Source: Schistocerca nitens
Taxonomy: Eukaryota; Arthropoda; Insecta; Orthoptera; Acrididae
Assembly (NCBI RefSeq): GCF_023898315.1
Contig: NC_064614.1
Span: 502,030,109-502,094,108 of the forward strand
Direction: 5' to 3'
Length of the DNA stretch: 64,000 bases
Shown: positions 1 through 11,511 of the stretch, one piece after another
Layout of the letters: the number at the start of each line of letters is the position of its first letter
How positions within the stretch are numbered: position 1 is the first letter of the stretch
Program-made: the position numbers and the translations under genes
The notes under the pieces: generated by a model
Database searches by the model: none
What the model saw: the letters and a program-made list of their open reading frames with translations, nothing else
What the model was told of the DNA's origin: nothing

Positions 1-650
1 TATCCTCCCCTTTGTATTCTCCATTAACATATCTACTTTCGTATTGAATTGGAAGTGATGATCTGTTTTCTTAATGATCGGTTTCGTCATATCAGTAACT
101 TGGCTATCACTCTTCTTGTCTAATGTATTAACCTGCTCCTCCTATTTCTTTACATGTTCTTCCACATGTGTACTGCAGTAATCTGTCCTCTTATATTTTT
201 GTGTACATTTTCTTTATTCTTGAGTCGATCTTTGAACTTTTCAAAAATCTGTGTCCCTCTTTTCCTCTCTTTTGTGAAATGTACATCATTTTTCTCTTTA
301 CTTTTCCTTAAAATTGCCCCAATTTTCTTGAACTGTTCATCTAATTGCTGGAATTGTGCATCACTCTTCTCCTCACTTTTCTGTAATATCTCCTTATTTT
401 TCTTGACTAAACTTTCACTTTTCTTGAATTGCTAGTAGTTTTGTTTAACTGTTCAGTCAGAAAGCTTTGCTGATCAAATGCATGAATTTAATCATTTTTG
501 AGGTGGCAAACGCAAATTCTTCTTCAAAATTGAAGTGTAGATTGGAAAATTTCGCAGAGCTAGGCGTAGTATCAGAAGTTCCCACATAAACGAATCCTGA
601 GCAGAGTCACCAAATTCTAAGGGGGCACAGTGGAGGTGCTTGGTAATGAA
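1..650 (-). mobile_element. Possible LTR-retroelement leader with coiled-coil Gag-like ORF
   Basis: On the minus strand from about 436 to 150, an open frame rich in Lys, Glu and Gln with heptad-like spacing (contains FQQLDEQFKKIGAILRKSKE) ends at TAA. Upstream of it on the same strand, near 590-625, is TGGTGACTCTGCTCAGG, which could be a primer-binding site next to an LTR end. This arrangement resembles the start of Ty3/Gypsy-type elements, but no protease or RT lies in the window, so the call is tentative. The rest would lie left of the window. Confidence 0.35.
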
Positions 651-2940
651 TTGCAATGTTAATTGGATATGTAAAAATGGTCCTGTATATCTGACATAAT
701 TACCCTCCTAAATAAAGATCAACAAATTCATTATTTATCAAATTAAACAAGGATCTCAATTAATGGAGTGTATTACATAAAACGAAAGTGAAATGGTTCA
801 ACAATCATTGACAAATAATAAGCTAATCCTTTGGCAAGCCTGGTAGGGGATCTGGAATATGATTCAAATGGATGTGTATTTGAATGAAACAATTACATTA
901 ACGTAAGTTGTACTGTGATTTCTGAAAGGTTGTTGTTTAGAGGCAGAAAGTGCTACAAAAGGGGATGTGTTTGCATCTGTGTTTGGAGTTGATAACACAT
1001 TGAACTTTTAACTGCAAACAAGTCTTTAGAATGAAGACTGATACTACTGAATCTTGTTAAAAATTCTTAACTTGATGTTTTATCTGTGGGTGACAGCGGA
1101 AGAGGCTACAAAATTGGTCACTGGCTCTGTACCAACAGCTTTCGTCTGTGTCTAAGTTCAGTTCAGCCAGATTAGAGCATAAGTGAAGTCTGAAAGGAAA
1201 GATGCCTGCCGATCAAGTCTGCCCATGGTGGCTCCTGTCTGTAGAGATGCTCTAGATGGTTCCTGGCTGAAAAGTAATTTTCTACCATCTACTTGTGACA
1301 AGGAAGACTCGGGTCTCTAAACTTTCCTGGCGTCATGTATCTCCAATTGGCTGAATGACAGTTATTACAAGTGCTGACCAGTAAGAACCTATGTTAAAAG
1401 ACACTAGTCTCCTTCCTTTACTTTCATTTATGGTGGTTAAACAGTAAAAACAAGTTCATAACATCTCTCACTGCAAAATTGTATCCTACTGTCTTCCTCT
1501 CTCCATCTACATTCATGCAATGACCAATGAGGGCAGACCTCTGTAATCATAGCCGTGTTTCTGACTCCCATTTCTAAATTATTTATATTACCCAGTAGTA
1601 GCTGTTTTCATATTTCATTAAACATTTTGCCTTTCAGGGCCTGAGCTCAGTGGCAGTGTCTCATACGTTTCAAAGGCATCCTAAACTTTGATTTGCCATT
1701 CCCCATTCCACTCTCAGATGTTATCTTAGTGGTCTTTCTACAATTCTGTCCACAAAAGAGCTCTTCCAGGGCGCTTCCAAAAATGGCACTGTGGTCGTTA
1801 AAAATGGACTCTGCTGTCGTGACACAACCTAGAAATGCAATCTATATTGTGATTTCAGTGCGTCCAGCACCCAGGGCAGGTTTGTTCAAAGCACAAGCCA
1901 GCCTGATTGCCTGCAGTTTGTCCAGCGCATCCTCTCGCTTACAGCTAAGAACAGCTTGTTTTTGGATGTGCTTCTTATTTAAGCGTACACACTACTCATT
2001 ATAGGAAATAGTGGGCTACTTGACTTCTGGCATTCGCTGATACTAATACTATTTAATTTAAAAGTGGCGATTAATTTATTGTAATTTGATTTATATTTTT
2101 ATTTCGGATTTTACATTAGTTATGGGACATTTTGCAGAAAATGATAGCATCACATTTCGATTGGTAGACTAGATCACATGTCCTGTGCTCTGTTTGGCAG
2201 ACAGATGCAAGTCAAGAAATCACCATCTTGACTTCAGCACATCTGAAGCAAGTAACATTCAATTCCAAATGGCTGAGGCGACAAATTCTACTGAAGATGG
2301 CAAGAGCTGTCTATTGTTTTTTGTGATCTTTCAGTTCACAATGCATGAGACAAATATGACGCTAAAACAGTGTCATTCGCCTCAGATAGAATGAACAGGA
2401 GGTTAGTTCTTTCTTTATAGCAGCATATGTTAACTTGAAAGTTACTTGTTTTATAAATTGTTATGTTCCACAGTGATGTGCCCACAGCAGTCAAGTATTA
2501 CATGAAATGTTCTAAGGTATTTTTGCTACCCTATTTGTATTTCAGATTAGGGTCATGAATTTGTTCGTAGGTTATGGCTGCTTATGAAATGAAAAACTTT
2601 GATAGTTCAATACATGCATAACTGAAAACAAGTGAAAAACTTTTAATGTTTCTCACAGTTACCTAAGAAATCGGTTCCTGAGAACTAAAGGCTGATTACA
2701 CTTGACATAAGATAGCATGATGTCACATTACGTACAAACATTCGGCAATTCACTTCAGAGGGTGGCATTCACACAGGCTGTCAGTGGCCTGGAGCATCAT
2801 GTCACAACATGACACCATCAAGGTTCCTTGATAAGAAATTTTCGACGGTGACATTGGAGGGAGGAGCCATGTCATCACCTGCTAAAATTATGAGTTATTA
2901 TTGTTATTATTATTATTATCAATGTGCTCACTCTTGTTAT
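650..2940. other. No recognisable gene
   Basis: AT-rich sequence with only short unsupported ORFs. An LTR belonging to the element at 1-650 might extend some way into this stretch, but I cannot place its far end. An (ATT)-like run sits at 2896-2920, just left of the Tc1 element. Confidence 0.5.
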
Positions 2941-2945
2941 ACACT

Positions 2946-4312
2946 GAGGTGATGGAAGTAATGGGACAGCGATGTGCACATTTATAGATGGCGGCAGTAT
3001 CTCTTACACAAAGTGTAAAAGGGCAGTGCATTGGCAGAGCTATAATTTGTATTCAGGTGATTTATGTGAAAAGGTTTCTGATATGATTATGGCCACACAA
3101 CTGGAATTAACAGACTTTGAGCCTGGAATGATGGTAGGAGCTAAATGTATGGGACATACCATTTCAGAAATCATAAGAGAATTGAATGTTCAGAGAGCCA
3201 CAGTGTCTAGGTTATGCCTAGAAATCCAAATACAGGCATTACCTGTCAGCACAGACAGTGCAGTGCTTGACAGCCTCCACTTGATGACCGAGGGCAGCAG
3301 TGATTGTGTAGAGTTGTCAGTGTTAACAGTCAAGCAACACTGCTTGAAATAAACATAAAAATCAATGTAGGACGCACTACACACATATCCATCAGGACAC
3401 TGTGGCGAAATTTGGCTTTAATGTGTTATGGCAGCAGACGACCGACGCGAGTACCTTTGTTAACAGCACAAAATTATGTGTAGCGCCTGTCCTAGGACAC
3501 ATTGGTGTAACCCTAGGTGACTGGAAAATTGTGGCCTGGTCAGATGAGTCCCAATTTCAATTGGTAAGAGCTGGTGGTAGGGTTCGAGTGTGCAGCAGAC
3601 CCCATGAAGTACGGACGCAAGTTATCAAAGAGGTACTGAGCGAGCTGGCGGTGGCTCCATAATGGTGTAGGCTGTTCTTACATGGAATGGACTGAGTCCT
3701 CTGGTCCAATTGAACCAATAATTGACAATTTCAATTGGTAATAGCTGGTGGTAGGGTTCGAGTGTGGAGCATACCCCACGAATTATGAACGCAAGTTATC
3801 AAAGAGGCACTGAGCAAGCTGGTGGTGGCTCCATAATGGTGTGGGCTGTGTTTACATGGAATGGAGTGGGTCCTCTGGTCCAACTGAACTATTAATTGAC
3901 TAGAAATGGTTGTGATCAGCTACTTGGAGACCATTTGCAGCCATGCATGGACTTCATGTCTCCTAACAACGATGGAGTTTTTATGGGTGACAATGTACCA
4001 TGTCACCAGCTCACAACTGTTCACAATTGGTTTGGAGAATATTCTAGAGGATACGAGATACTGATAAGTCCAGTCAGATTGCCTGACATGAACCCCTCCA
4101 TACATTTATGGATCATAATCGAGAGATCAGTTTCTACACGAAATCCTGCACCAGTAACATTTTCGCAGTTATGGACAGCTATGTGTCAGCATGGCTCAAT
4201 ATTTCTGCACGGAACGTCCAACGACTTGTTGAGGCCCATACCAAGACGAGTTACGGCAGTATTCCAGGCAAAAGGAGCTAGGACATAGTAATAAGAGACA
4301 TCTCGTGATTTT
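2946..4312 (+). mobile_element. Decayed Tc1-like transposon with internal tandem duplication
   Basis: Left end CACTGAGGTGATGGAAGT near 2943 and right end complementary to AAACTGAGATGATAAAAAT near 4325 are degenerate terminal inverted repeats. Transposase pieces: an N-terminal HTH region (ELTDFEPGMMVGAK.. near 3105), first catalytic Asp in WSDESQF (near 3540), DNVPCHQ (near 3990) and PDMNPSIHLW (near 4085). The final catalytic Glu position is altered, and stops and frameshifts break the frame. The stretch 3552-3724 is repeated at 3725-3897 (period 173), adding a second copy of the segment after the first Asp. Inactive. Confidence 0.75.
3552..3897. repeat. 173-bp direct tandem duplication inside the Tc1 pseudogene
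   Basis: Two copies begin CAATTTCAATTGGTAA (3552 and 3725). They differ at scattered positions, so the duplication is old or arose between diverged copies. Confidence 0.85.
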
Positions 4313-4779
4313 TATCATCTCAGTTTAGTAGTGCTTTTGTGTCTTCTTAATCCTTATTATATTATAATGCTTGTCTTCTTGACAAATTGCAAATGTTGAA
4401 TATTTTTCCATTGGGCGCTCTTCCATAAGTAAGACCAGATATCTGAAATTGAAAAATGATTTAGATCTGACAACAACAGAACAGGTCTAGTGCCTGCAAT
4501 TTGTGCAAATAAAATCATAAACTGATGAAACAATTTTCATCAGATAACCTTGTACTGAATGAAAAAGAAAGCTCTACTGAGATAGAAAATACCAGTTGTT
4601 TTGACATTATTTGCACCTCTTGGGTCAAATGTTCTAGTGGTAAAATAATCTCCCATTCGGATCATTGGTTGAGGGCTGCTCATGAGACAGTCGCCATCAG
4701 GATAAACGAAAACTGGCATTTTAGGGATAGGAGCATACAACGTTATATCCATTTATTAGGCAGGTAGGTTAGAAAATTT

Positions 4780-7510
4780 AAAAATGGCAATGGATAGGTT
4801 GAATTAGATATTGTGGGCAGTAGTAAAGATTGGTGACAGAAGGAACAGGACTCCTGGTCTGGCGAATACAGGGCTGTAGATACAAAATCGGTTAGGAGTA
4901 CTGGAGGAGTGTCATTAATAATGAATAAGAAAATAAGAATGCAGGTAAGCTTCGATAAACAGAATAGTGAGCACATTATCATAAGCAAGAGAGACACAAA
5001 GCCCACACCTACCACAGTAGTACAAGTTTATATACAATTAGCTCCACAGAGGGTGAAGAAACTGATGAAATGTATGATGAGATAAAAGAACTTTATCGTA
5101 TAGTTAACGGAGACGAAAATTTAATAGTGATGCGGGATGGATTTCGACAGTAGGAAATGGAAGATAAGGAAAAATTTTAGCTGAATATGGACTGGGGAAA
5201 AGTAACGAAGTAGGAAGCTACATAGTATAATTTTGCACAGAGCATACATTAAACATCCTTAGCATTTGGTTTAAGAATCAAGAAAGAAGCTAATATACAT
5301 TGAAGAGACCTGGAGACATAAGAAGGTTTCAGATTGATTACATAATGGTAAGACAGAGATTTCAGAACCAGGTTTTAAATTGTAAGACATTTCCTAGAGC
5401 ATCGATGGACTCTGACAACAATTTATTCTTTATGAAATATAGATTAAAACTGGATTAATTGTAAAAAGATGAGGCATTAATTAGATGGGACATCAATAAG
5501 TTTAAAGAACCAGAAGTTGTTGAGAGTTTGAGAGTAAGAATTTGGTAATGATTGACTAGAACAGGGGAAAGGAATCCAGTAGCAGATGATTGGGTAATTT
5601 TAAGAGATGAAATAGTGAAGGTAGCAGAGGATCAAATGGGTTAAAAGACAAACCTAGTAGAAATCATTGGATAACACAGGAAATATTGAATTTAACTGCT
5701 GGAAGGAGTAAATACAAGAATGTAGTAAATGAAGCAGGTGAAAGGAAATACAAACTTCTAACAAATGCGATTGATGGGAAGGGCAAAATGGTTAAGCAGG
5801 AATGCCTAGAGGACAAGTGTAAGGATTTAGAAGCATATTTCATTATGGGAAAGTCAGATACTGCCTACAGGAAAATTAAAGATTCTCTTGGAGATAAAAG
5901 AAGTAGCTATATAAATATCAAGAGTTCAGATGAAAAACCAGCACTAAGCAAAGAAGGAATGCTGAAAGGTAGAGGGTGTACATAGAGGGTCTATACAAGG
6001 GAGATGAACTTCAAGGCAACATTATAAAACTGGAAGAGGATGTAGATGAAGATAAGATGGGAGATATGATGCTGCAAGAAGAATTTGACAGAGTACTGAA
6101 TGACCTAAGATGATACATGGTCCAAAGAGTAGACGACATTCTGTCAGAATTTCTGATAGCCTTGGGAGAGCCTACCCGAACAAAATTCTTCCTTCTGTGG
6201 TGCAGGACGCATGAGAAAGTCGAAATACCCTCAAATTTCAAGAAGAGTGTAATAATTCCAGTTTCAAGAAAGCATCTATTGACAGATATAAAAAATTACT
6301 GAACTATCAGTTTAGTAAGTCATGGTGGGAATATAGTAACACGAATTCTTTACAGATGAATGAAGAAACTGGTAAAGCCAACCTCGGGGAAGATCAGTTT
6401 GGATTCCGTAGAAAAGTAGGAACACATGAGGCAATACTGACCCTATGACTTATCTTAGAAGATGGGTTAAGGAAAGGCAAACCCAAGGTTATAGCATTTG
6501 TGGACTCAGAGGAATCTTTTGATAATGTTGATTGGAATACTCTCTTTTAAATTTTGAAGGTGACAGGGGTAAAAAAAGGGAGCGAAAGGCTATTTACAAT
6601 TTGTACAGAAACCAGATCACAGTTATAAAAGTCGAGAGACATGAAAGGGAATCAGTGATTGGGAAGGGAGTGAGACGGGGTTGTAGCCTATCCATGATGT
6701 TATTCAATCTGTTCATTTAGCAAACAGTAAAGAAAACAAAAGAAAACTCTGGAGTAGGGATTATAATCCAGGGAGAAGAAACAAAAACCCTGAGGTTTGC
6801 TGATGACATTGTAATTCTATCATAGACAACTAAGGACTTGGAAGAGCAACTGAACGAAGTGGGCAGTGTCTTGAAAGAAGATTTTAAGATGACCATCAAT
6901 AAAAGCAAAACGATGAAAATGGAATGTAGTCGAATTAAATCAGTTGATGCTGAGGGAATTAGATTAGGAAATAAGACACTTAAAGTACTAAATGAGTTTT
7001 GCTGTTTGGACAGTAGAAAGGATATAAGATATAGACTGGCAATTACAAGGAAAGCATTTCTGTAGAGGAGAGTTTTGTTAACATTGTATATAGACTTATG
7101 TGTTAGAAATTATTTTCTGAAAATATTTCTTTGGAGTGTAACCATGTGTGGAAGTAAAGCATGGATGATAAACTGTTTATACCAGAAGAAAATAATTTTT
7201 TTAAATGATGAAGATTAGATGAGGAGATCATGTAATTAATGAGGAAGTACAGAATACAACTAGGGAGACTAGAAATTTGTGTAACAATTTGACTAAAAGG
7301 AGGGATCGGTTGATAGGACACATTCTGAGACTCAAGGGATAACCAATTTAGTGTTGGAGGTATGTATGGGAGATAAAAGTCATAGAGGGAGACCAATAAA
7401 GTAATCAGATTCAAAAGGATGGAGGTTGCAGTACTTACTCAGATATGAATAAGATAGAGTAGCATGCAGAGCAGCATCAAACCAATTTTCAGACTGGAGA
7501 TGACAACAAC
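4780..7510 (+). mobile_element. Decayed non-LTR retrotransposon (LINE family A), plus strand
   Basis: Order: endonuclease remnants (4790-5460), linker, then RT. RT landmarks are DQFGFRRKVGT-like sequence near 6395, GVRRGCSLSMMLFNLFI (6667-6717) and FADDIVIL (about 6797). The C-terminal region and 3' end reach about 7510. Many stops and frameshifts. The same family recurs at 19640-19995 (minus, 3' end only), 50704-53756 (minus), 54990-55960 (plus) and 63000-64000 (plus). Clade assignment (RTE-like) is tentative. Confidence 0.85.
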
Positions 7511-8160
7511 AAAAGGCAAAAAAATGTAAATACGGTCTATGTATGCTCTTATAGATATTGTATCATGAATTTTTATGTATGTATTTTTACTAGTAAAGAA
7601 ATGTTGATGTTTTGAAATGTTTTTCATTCCCAGCAATTTACCATTCCAAATTCATCAAGAATACCCATTATTAAGTTTGCTGTGGCTATTCACTGACTTC
7701 ACCATTCCAATATTATAATCCATCTTCTGATACTATAATCAATAATATATTTGTATCACAAATAGTATCCCATAAAATTACTTTCACGGTTTGGTACAGG
7801 GGTTAGCGAATTGATGTCATGTGGCATGACATCCAGTGTGAATTTACCCTGGCACTGATTACAATGTCTTGCATTCTTCCAGTATTAGAACTAGCTAATC
7901 GAATATAACATTGTGCACAGTGCAACTTGGCATTTTTCGCACAAAGAAAAGAAAATTGAAATATTATGCTATATTTAAATACAAGATATTTACATGGATA
8001 GAAGTAGCACTTAAGTGGCAGAGCCTCTGCTCAATGACAGAACACAGTGGATTAAAAGTGTAACACAATCACCAGTTGTAATACATATGTAAATAATAAA
8101 TATGATTGTGGCAGGTTCCCACTTCCCAAGAAAGAAAGTTGAACAATAGCTTCCAAAATT
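7511..8160. other. No recognisable gene
   Basis: AT-rich spacer between a LINE remnant and a mariner remnant; nothing supported on either strand. Confidence 0.5.
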
Positions 8161-8169
8161 TTAATGAAT

Positions 8170-8990
8170 GTACAAATTGAAAATATAAGGAACGATCAAA
8201 AAGTTTTGATTTGATGGCACTGCTGCAGTGTATGTGCAATGTAGTGTGAGTCCCATGTTTTTGTGTAAGTACCGAACTGTAGGCAAGGGATTGGTGTGGC
8301 GTTTGTGTCTTTCCCATGTGCGTGTGGTAAATGTAGAGACGTGAACTATGGCGATGTTATTATGGAAATGCACCGAAGCGGTGCCAACATGCTGGTATTA
8401 TTTTCTTTCCTGCTTAAGGACAAACACCAGTAGAAATCCATTGGACATTGAAGAATGTGTATGGGGCAACATGACTGTCGAAACCCACTGCTGAGAGTGC
8501 CAAGTTCATGATAACACATGTCTCCACATCGCAAATGGTCTCTCCCCATGGCATTATCACACCTCTGTTCCCTTGAAAAAGGCCTTGAAGGGCTGACTGT
8601 CAGACGAGGATGTGCAACAGGCTGTTACAAATTTCTTCACACAGCAGGACATGGTGTTTTACCAAGTGGGTATCCTCAGCCTGTCCGCCACCAGTAGCTG
8701 AGTGGTCAGCGCAACAGACTGTCAATCCTAAGGGCCCGGGTTCGATTCCTGGTTGGGTCAGAGATTTTCTCTTCTCAGGGACAGGGTGTTGTGTTGTCCT
8801 AATCATCATCATTTCATCCCATCGCCGAAGTCGTGTCAAATCGAAAGATTTGCACCTGGCTTACGGTCTACCCGACAGGAGGCCCTAGTCACACGACATT
8901 TACATTTATTTATCCTCAGTCTGGTGCACTGGTGGGATGATGGCGTTAATGCTCACAGCGATTTTTGCTGATTAGCATACAGATTCTGAA
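8170..8990 (+). pseudogene. Mariner-like transposase remnant, interrupted by a SINE
   Basis: On both sides of the SINE at 8680-8910, the plus strand gives the C-terminal region typical of mariner transposases: KGLEGLTVRRG with KFLHT before the insertion, and a WDD-like segment with a Cys-Gln/Asn motif after it (to about 8970). Upstream sequence from about 8180 looks like more of the same element but is very decayed. No TIRs identified. Confidence 0.45.
8680..8910 (+). mobile_element. tRNA-derived SINE with target-site duplication
   Basis: A pol III box A (TAGCTGAGTGGTCAGCGC, 8695-8712) and box B (GGTTCGATTCC, about 8739-8749) give a tRNA-like head, followed by a tRNA-unrelated body and an ACATTTACATTT-like tail. 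TATCCTCAG occurs immediately before (8671-8679) and after (8911-8919) as the target-site duplication. Confidence 0.88.
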
Positions 8991-10005
8991 CTGTGCAGTC
9001 CTCAAATGGAAACTATTTTACCACCCCTTTTGTAATCAGCTGCTACTTTATTTATCTGCTAGAATGAGTAATGCATGTTTGGGTCATGATACCATGAGAA
9101 CAGAGAAACCTAGCTGGTGTCTGTGGTAGTCGGGCATCCCATTTCTGTTCGACTAGACGTTTGGGGAATAACGTGCCACCAACTAGTGTCTATATCCTGA
9201 CTTGTAGCTACAGCTCCACAGACCCAAGATCGCAGTGGAAGAGCTGTATCTCCGTGAGACAGGAAATGAAAAACGGGTGTTGTTCAGTGGCTTGGTGTCT
9301 GTTGGCTGCAGAGTGGTAAAACAGTTTAGTGATATTTTTGATTTGAGCATAAACCTATACTGGTAAAAATAGTGTTTGAAATTCGTAAGACAAAAATTAA
9401 CATGTCTCCTGTACAATGAAACCCAATGATCTGTGAAATGTGTATTATGGGATGAATAAAATAGAAATACATAAAAGACACGAGGAAGCGAAAAGATGGG
9501 CTGTAGATATGAAATGAGTCAACTATGTTTCGACCACAGCCTGTTAACTCTATGAAACACGTTTTGAAAATAAAAATTCGTATCAAGTGAGTGATCAGAG
9601 GCGCCTTTTCTACAAGGCAATACCAAGTTTATTTACTTTTCCAATATATTTACAGACGAAAGATAAAATCTTACGGGCAGTACTCAGGAAGTGAGGTTTC
9701 AACAGTTTGCAAAACAATGGTATTAATGAGGCATCAATAATGTGCAAAAATTGAGTATCAATAAAAACATTGTTAAAATGAAAGACCAATGAAAACATTG
9801 TAATAATGAAGTGGCAATAAGACAATAAAAATTCTTGTAAGTCATTATTATTATTTAATTACTTGTAATACATAGTTTTTTAAAAAGTATTCTCATCCAT
9901 AGTGGACTCGTTTTTGAGGTTGTGAATATTTGCTTAAAATACAAACAAAAATACAGAATTTATGTGCCATTAACCTTTTCTGTCAGCAAACCACAATGCA
10001 TTTCG
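8991..10005. other. No recognisable gene
   Basis: AT-rich sequence with short shadow ORFs only; no splice-supported coding sequence or repeat landmark seen. Confidence 0.45.
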
Positions 10006-10009
10006 AAGT

Positions 10010-11126
10010 TTACTTTGTGACATCATTCTCCTCACCAATATCATAACTTTTTACTGGAAAGGACTTGACATATTCATCGTAGTCCAGTCTTTTGGAGGCC
10101 TTTTTGAATGCCACCATTTGGAAGGCACAATGGGATTTTTAAAGACGAGTCACTAAAATTCGGAAGCTACAATTGGCATTCGGGTCGGGTGATGTGACGT
10201 TCCTAGCTCGCTGCTTTTCAGATACCATATTGGATTGCACTGTATTTTGTATTTCCATGTTACAACTTCCGTGTTATGATAGTATGCTGTCTCAAGGCAA
10301 TGCCCCACTGAAAATTTACCACAAATGTCACTTTCATTAGGATTTGTTACAATGAAATATCGGTTAACGACACATGGACGGTAAATTGCCTTTAAGTCAA
10401 CCTATGATAAACTCTAATAATGCTCAGAATTGAATATGATCGGCATGCTCTTGTGGTTGGAGATGTGTGGTCGTGAAGTCGAAGTCTTTCGTCTTTTTCG
10501 TGTCTTGCAACACGCTAATAATTTTTTTCCATATTTGCATTTGAAACAGACTATGGTTCTTTCCTATTCACATAACAGAAGTATGTTCTGCAATATTCGA
10601 TGTTATTTATGCAAAAGATCTTGCTCTCTCGGGAAGGAGTTTTTCCGATTTAGTAACTTCAACATGACAAAAAAACTAAAGATGGAACTTCTACAAGTGA
10701 AACGACCAGCAGTGATGTTTATACTGATAACTGTTTACCCCCGAATTAGTCGCGTTTGCCAAAGGTGTTGTTGGGCAGGGATTTCAAAGGGCACAGCTTA
10801 AAATGCTGCATGGGAAATCAGCATCAATGACATTTATACTTTCACTTGTTACGAATGTTTTGCTGTTTTCTCCGAATATGTCACAATTTTGGATTGTTTG
10901 GTTAGGCAGGAACCAGAGCAAAGTTTCACGAGCTGTGATGATGTATACATTCTTGCTTGTCACAGTTATTTAGCCGTAATCGAATCTTTAACAAATCTTC
11001 CGTAAATTCGCCGTCGGCATAAAGTATTGAACCATACAGCAAGTGAGGGACGTCACATGAACCTAAGGCCAAACAATTTTCGAATCCAAAATGACGAATG
11101 CCGAATACCGGTTGCAGTTGATGCAT
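10010..11126 (-). other. Unidentified coding-like block head to head with RpL4
   Basis: Three or more minus-strand segments look protein-coding but lie in different frames. 11126-10926 begins MHQLQPVFGIRHFGFENCLA and contains CDVPHLLYGSILY. The next frame, from about 10950 to 10790, reads NVYIITARETLLWFLPNQ. 10401-10153 follows a plausible acceptor and contains GKFSVGHCLETAYY and NPIWYLKSSELG. 10117-10010 reads LDYDEYVKSFPVKSYDIGEE and ends in TAA. Amino-acid composition is natural, but frameshifts or unmarked introns separate the parts. I do not recognise the family. It could be a divergent neighbour gene sharing the RpL4 promoter region, or a decayed copy of one. Confidence 0.35.
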
Positions 11127-11369
11127 TTCAGTCAGTTGTCCTATTCTGTCACAGTGTCACGTTCTATTTCGTCGTGTGAAGATGTTGAATAATCTCCTTG
11201 GGATCGAGTTTCCGAAGGAAATATTTCATGGGTAACTTTCTGACTAAAATGGAGCATTTCCACGTGTCTCGCTATATGGTTCAATACCTGAAAAGATTCT
11301 TAAATTAATCGTCCTTCACTGAACAACTGAAATGAGAGAACAATTAGGAATTTGCTTGCAGTAAATTAT

Positions 11370-11511
11370 CGCTGGTCAATTTCCGTCTCTGACAGCAAGC
11401 GTTGGCAGCAGTGCTCTCCGGACTTCCACCAACGTGTTCGTTCGTTCTTTTTATGGCGGATCTGAAGTAGTGGTGAAAGTATTTGGTGGATGGTCAGAAG
11501 AAGGAATTAAA
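11370..11511 (+). promoter_or_regulatory. RpL4 5' UTR / promoter-proximal region with TOP-like tract and two small uORFs
   Basis: Just upstream of the RpL4 ATG is a pyrimidine run CTTTTT at about 11447-11452, resembling the 5' terminal oligopyrimidine start of ribosomal-protein mRNAs. If transcription starts there, two short upstream ORFs lie in the leader: ATG at 11453 (5 codons, ending TAG at 11468-11470) and ATG at 11490 (6 codons, stop at 11508-11510, one base before the main ATG). The first would sit only a few nucleotides from the cap and would probably be skipped. No TATA box stands out. The start site is inferred, not shown. Confidence 0.45.

Noticed and set aside
154-435. Plus-strand 93-aa hydrophobic ORF
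   Set aside because: It is the complement of a Lys/Glu/Gln-rich minus-strand coiled-coil frame; the Phe/Leu-rich plus reading is a shadow.
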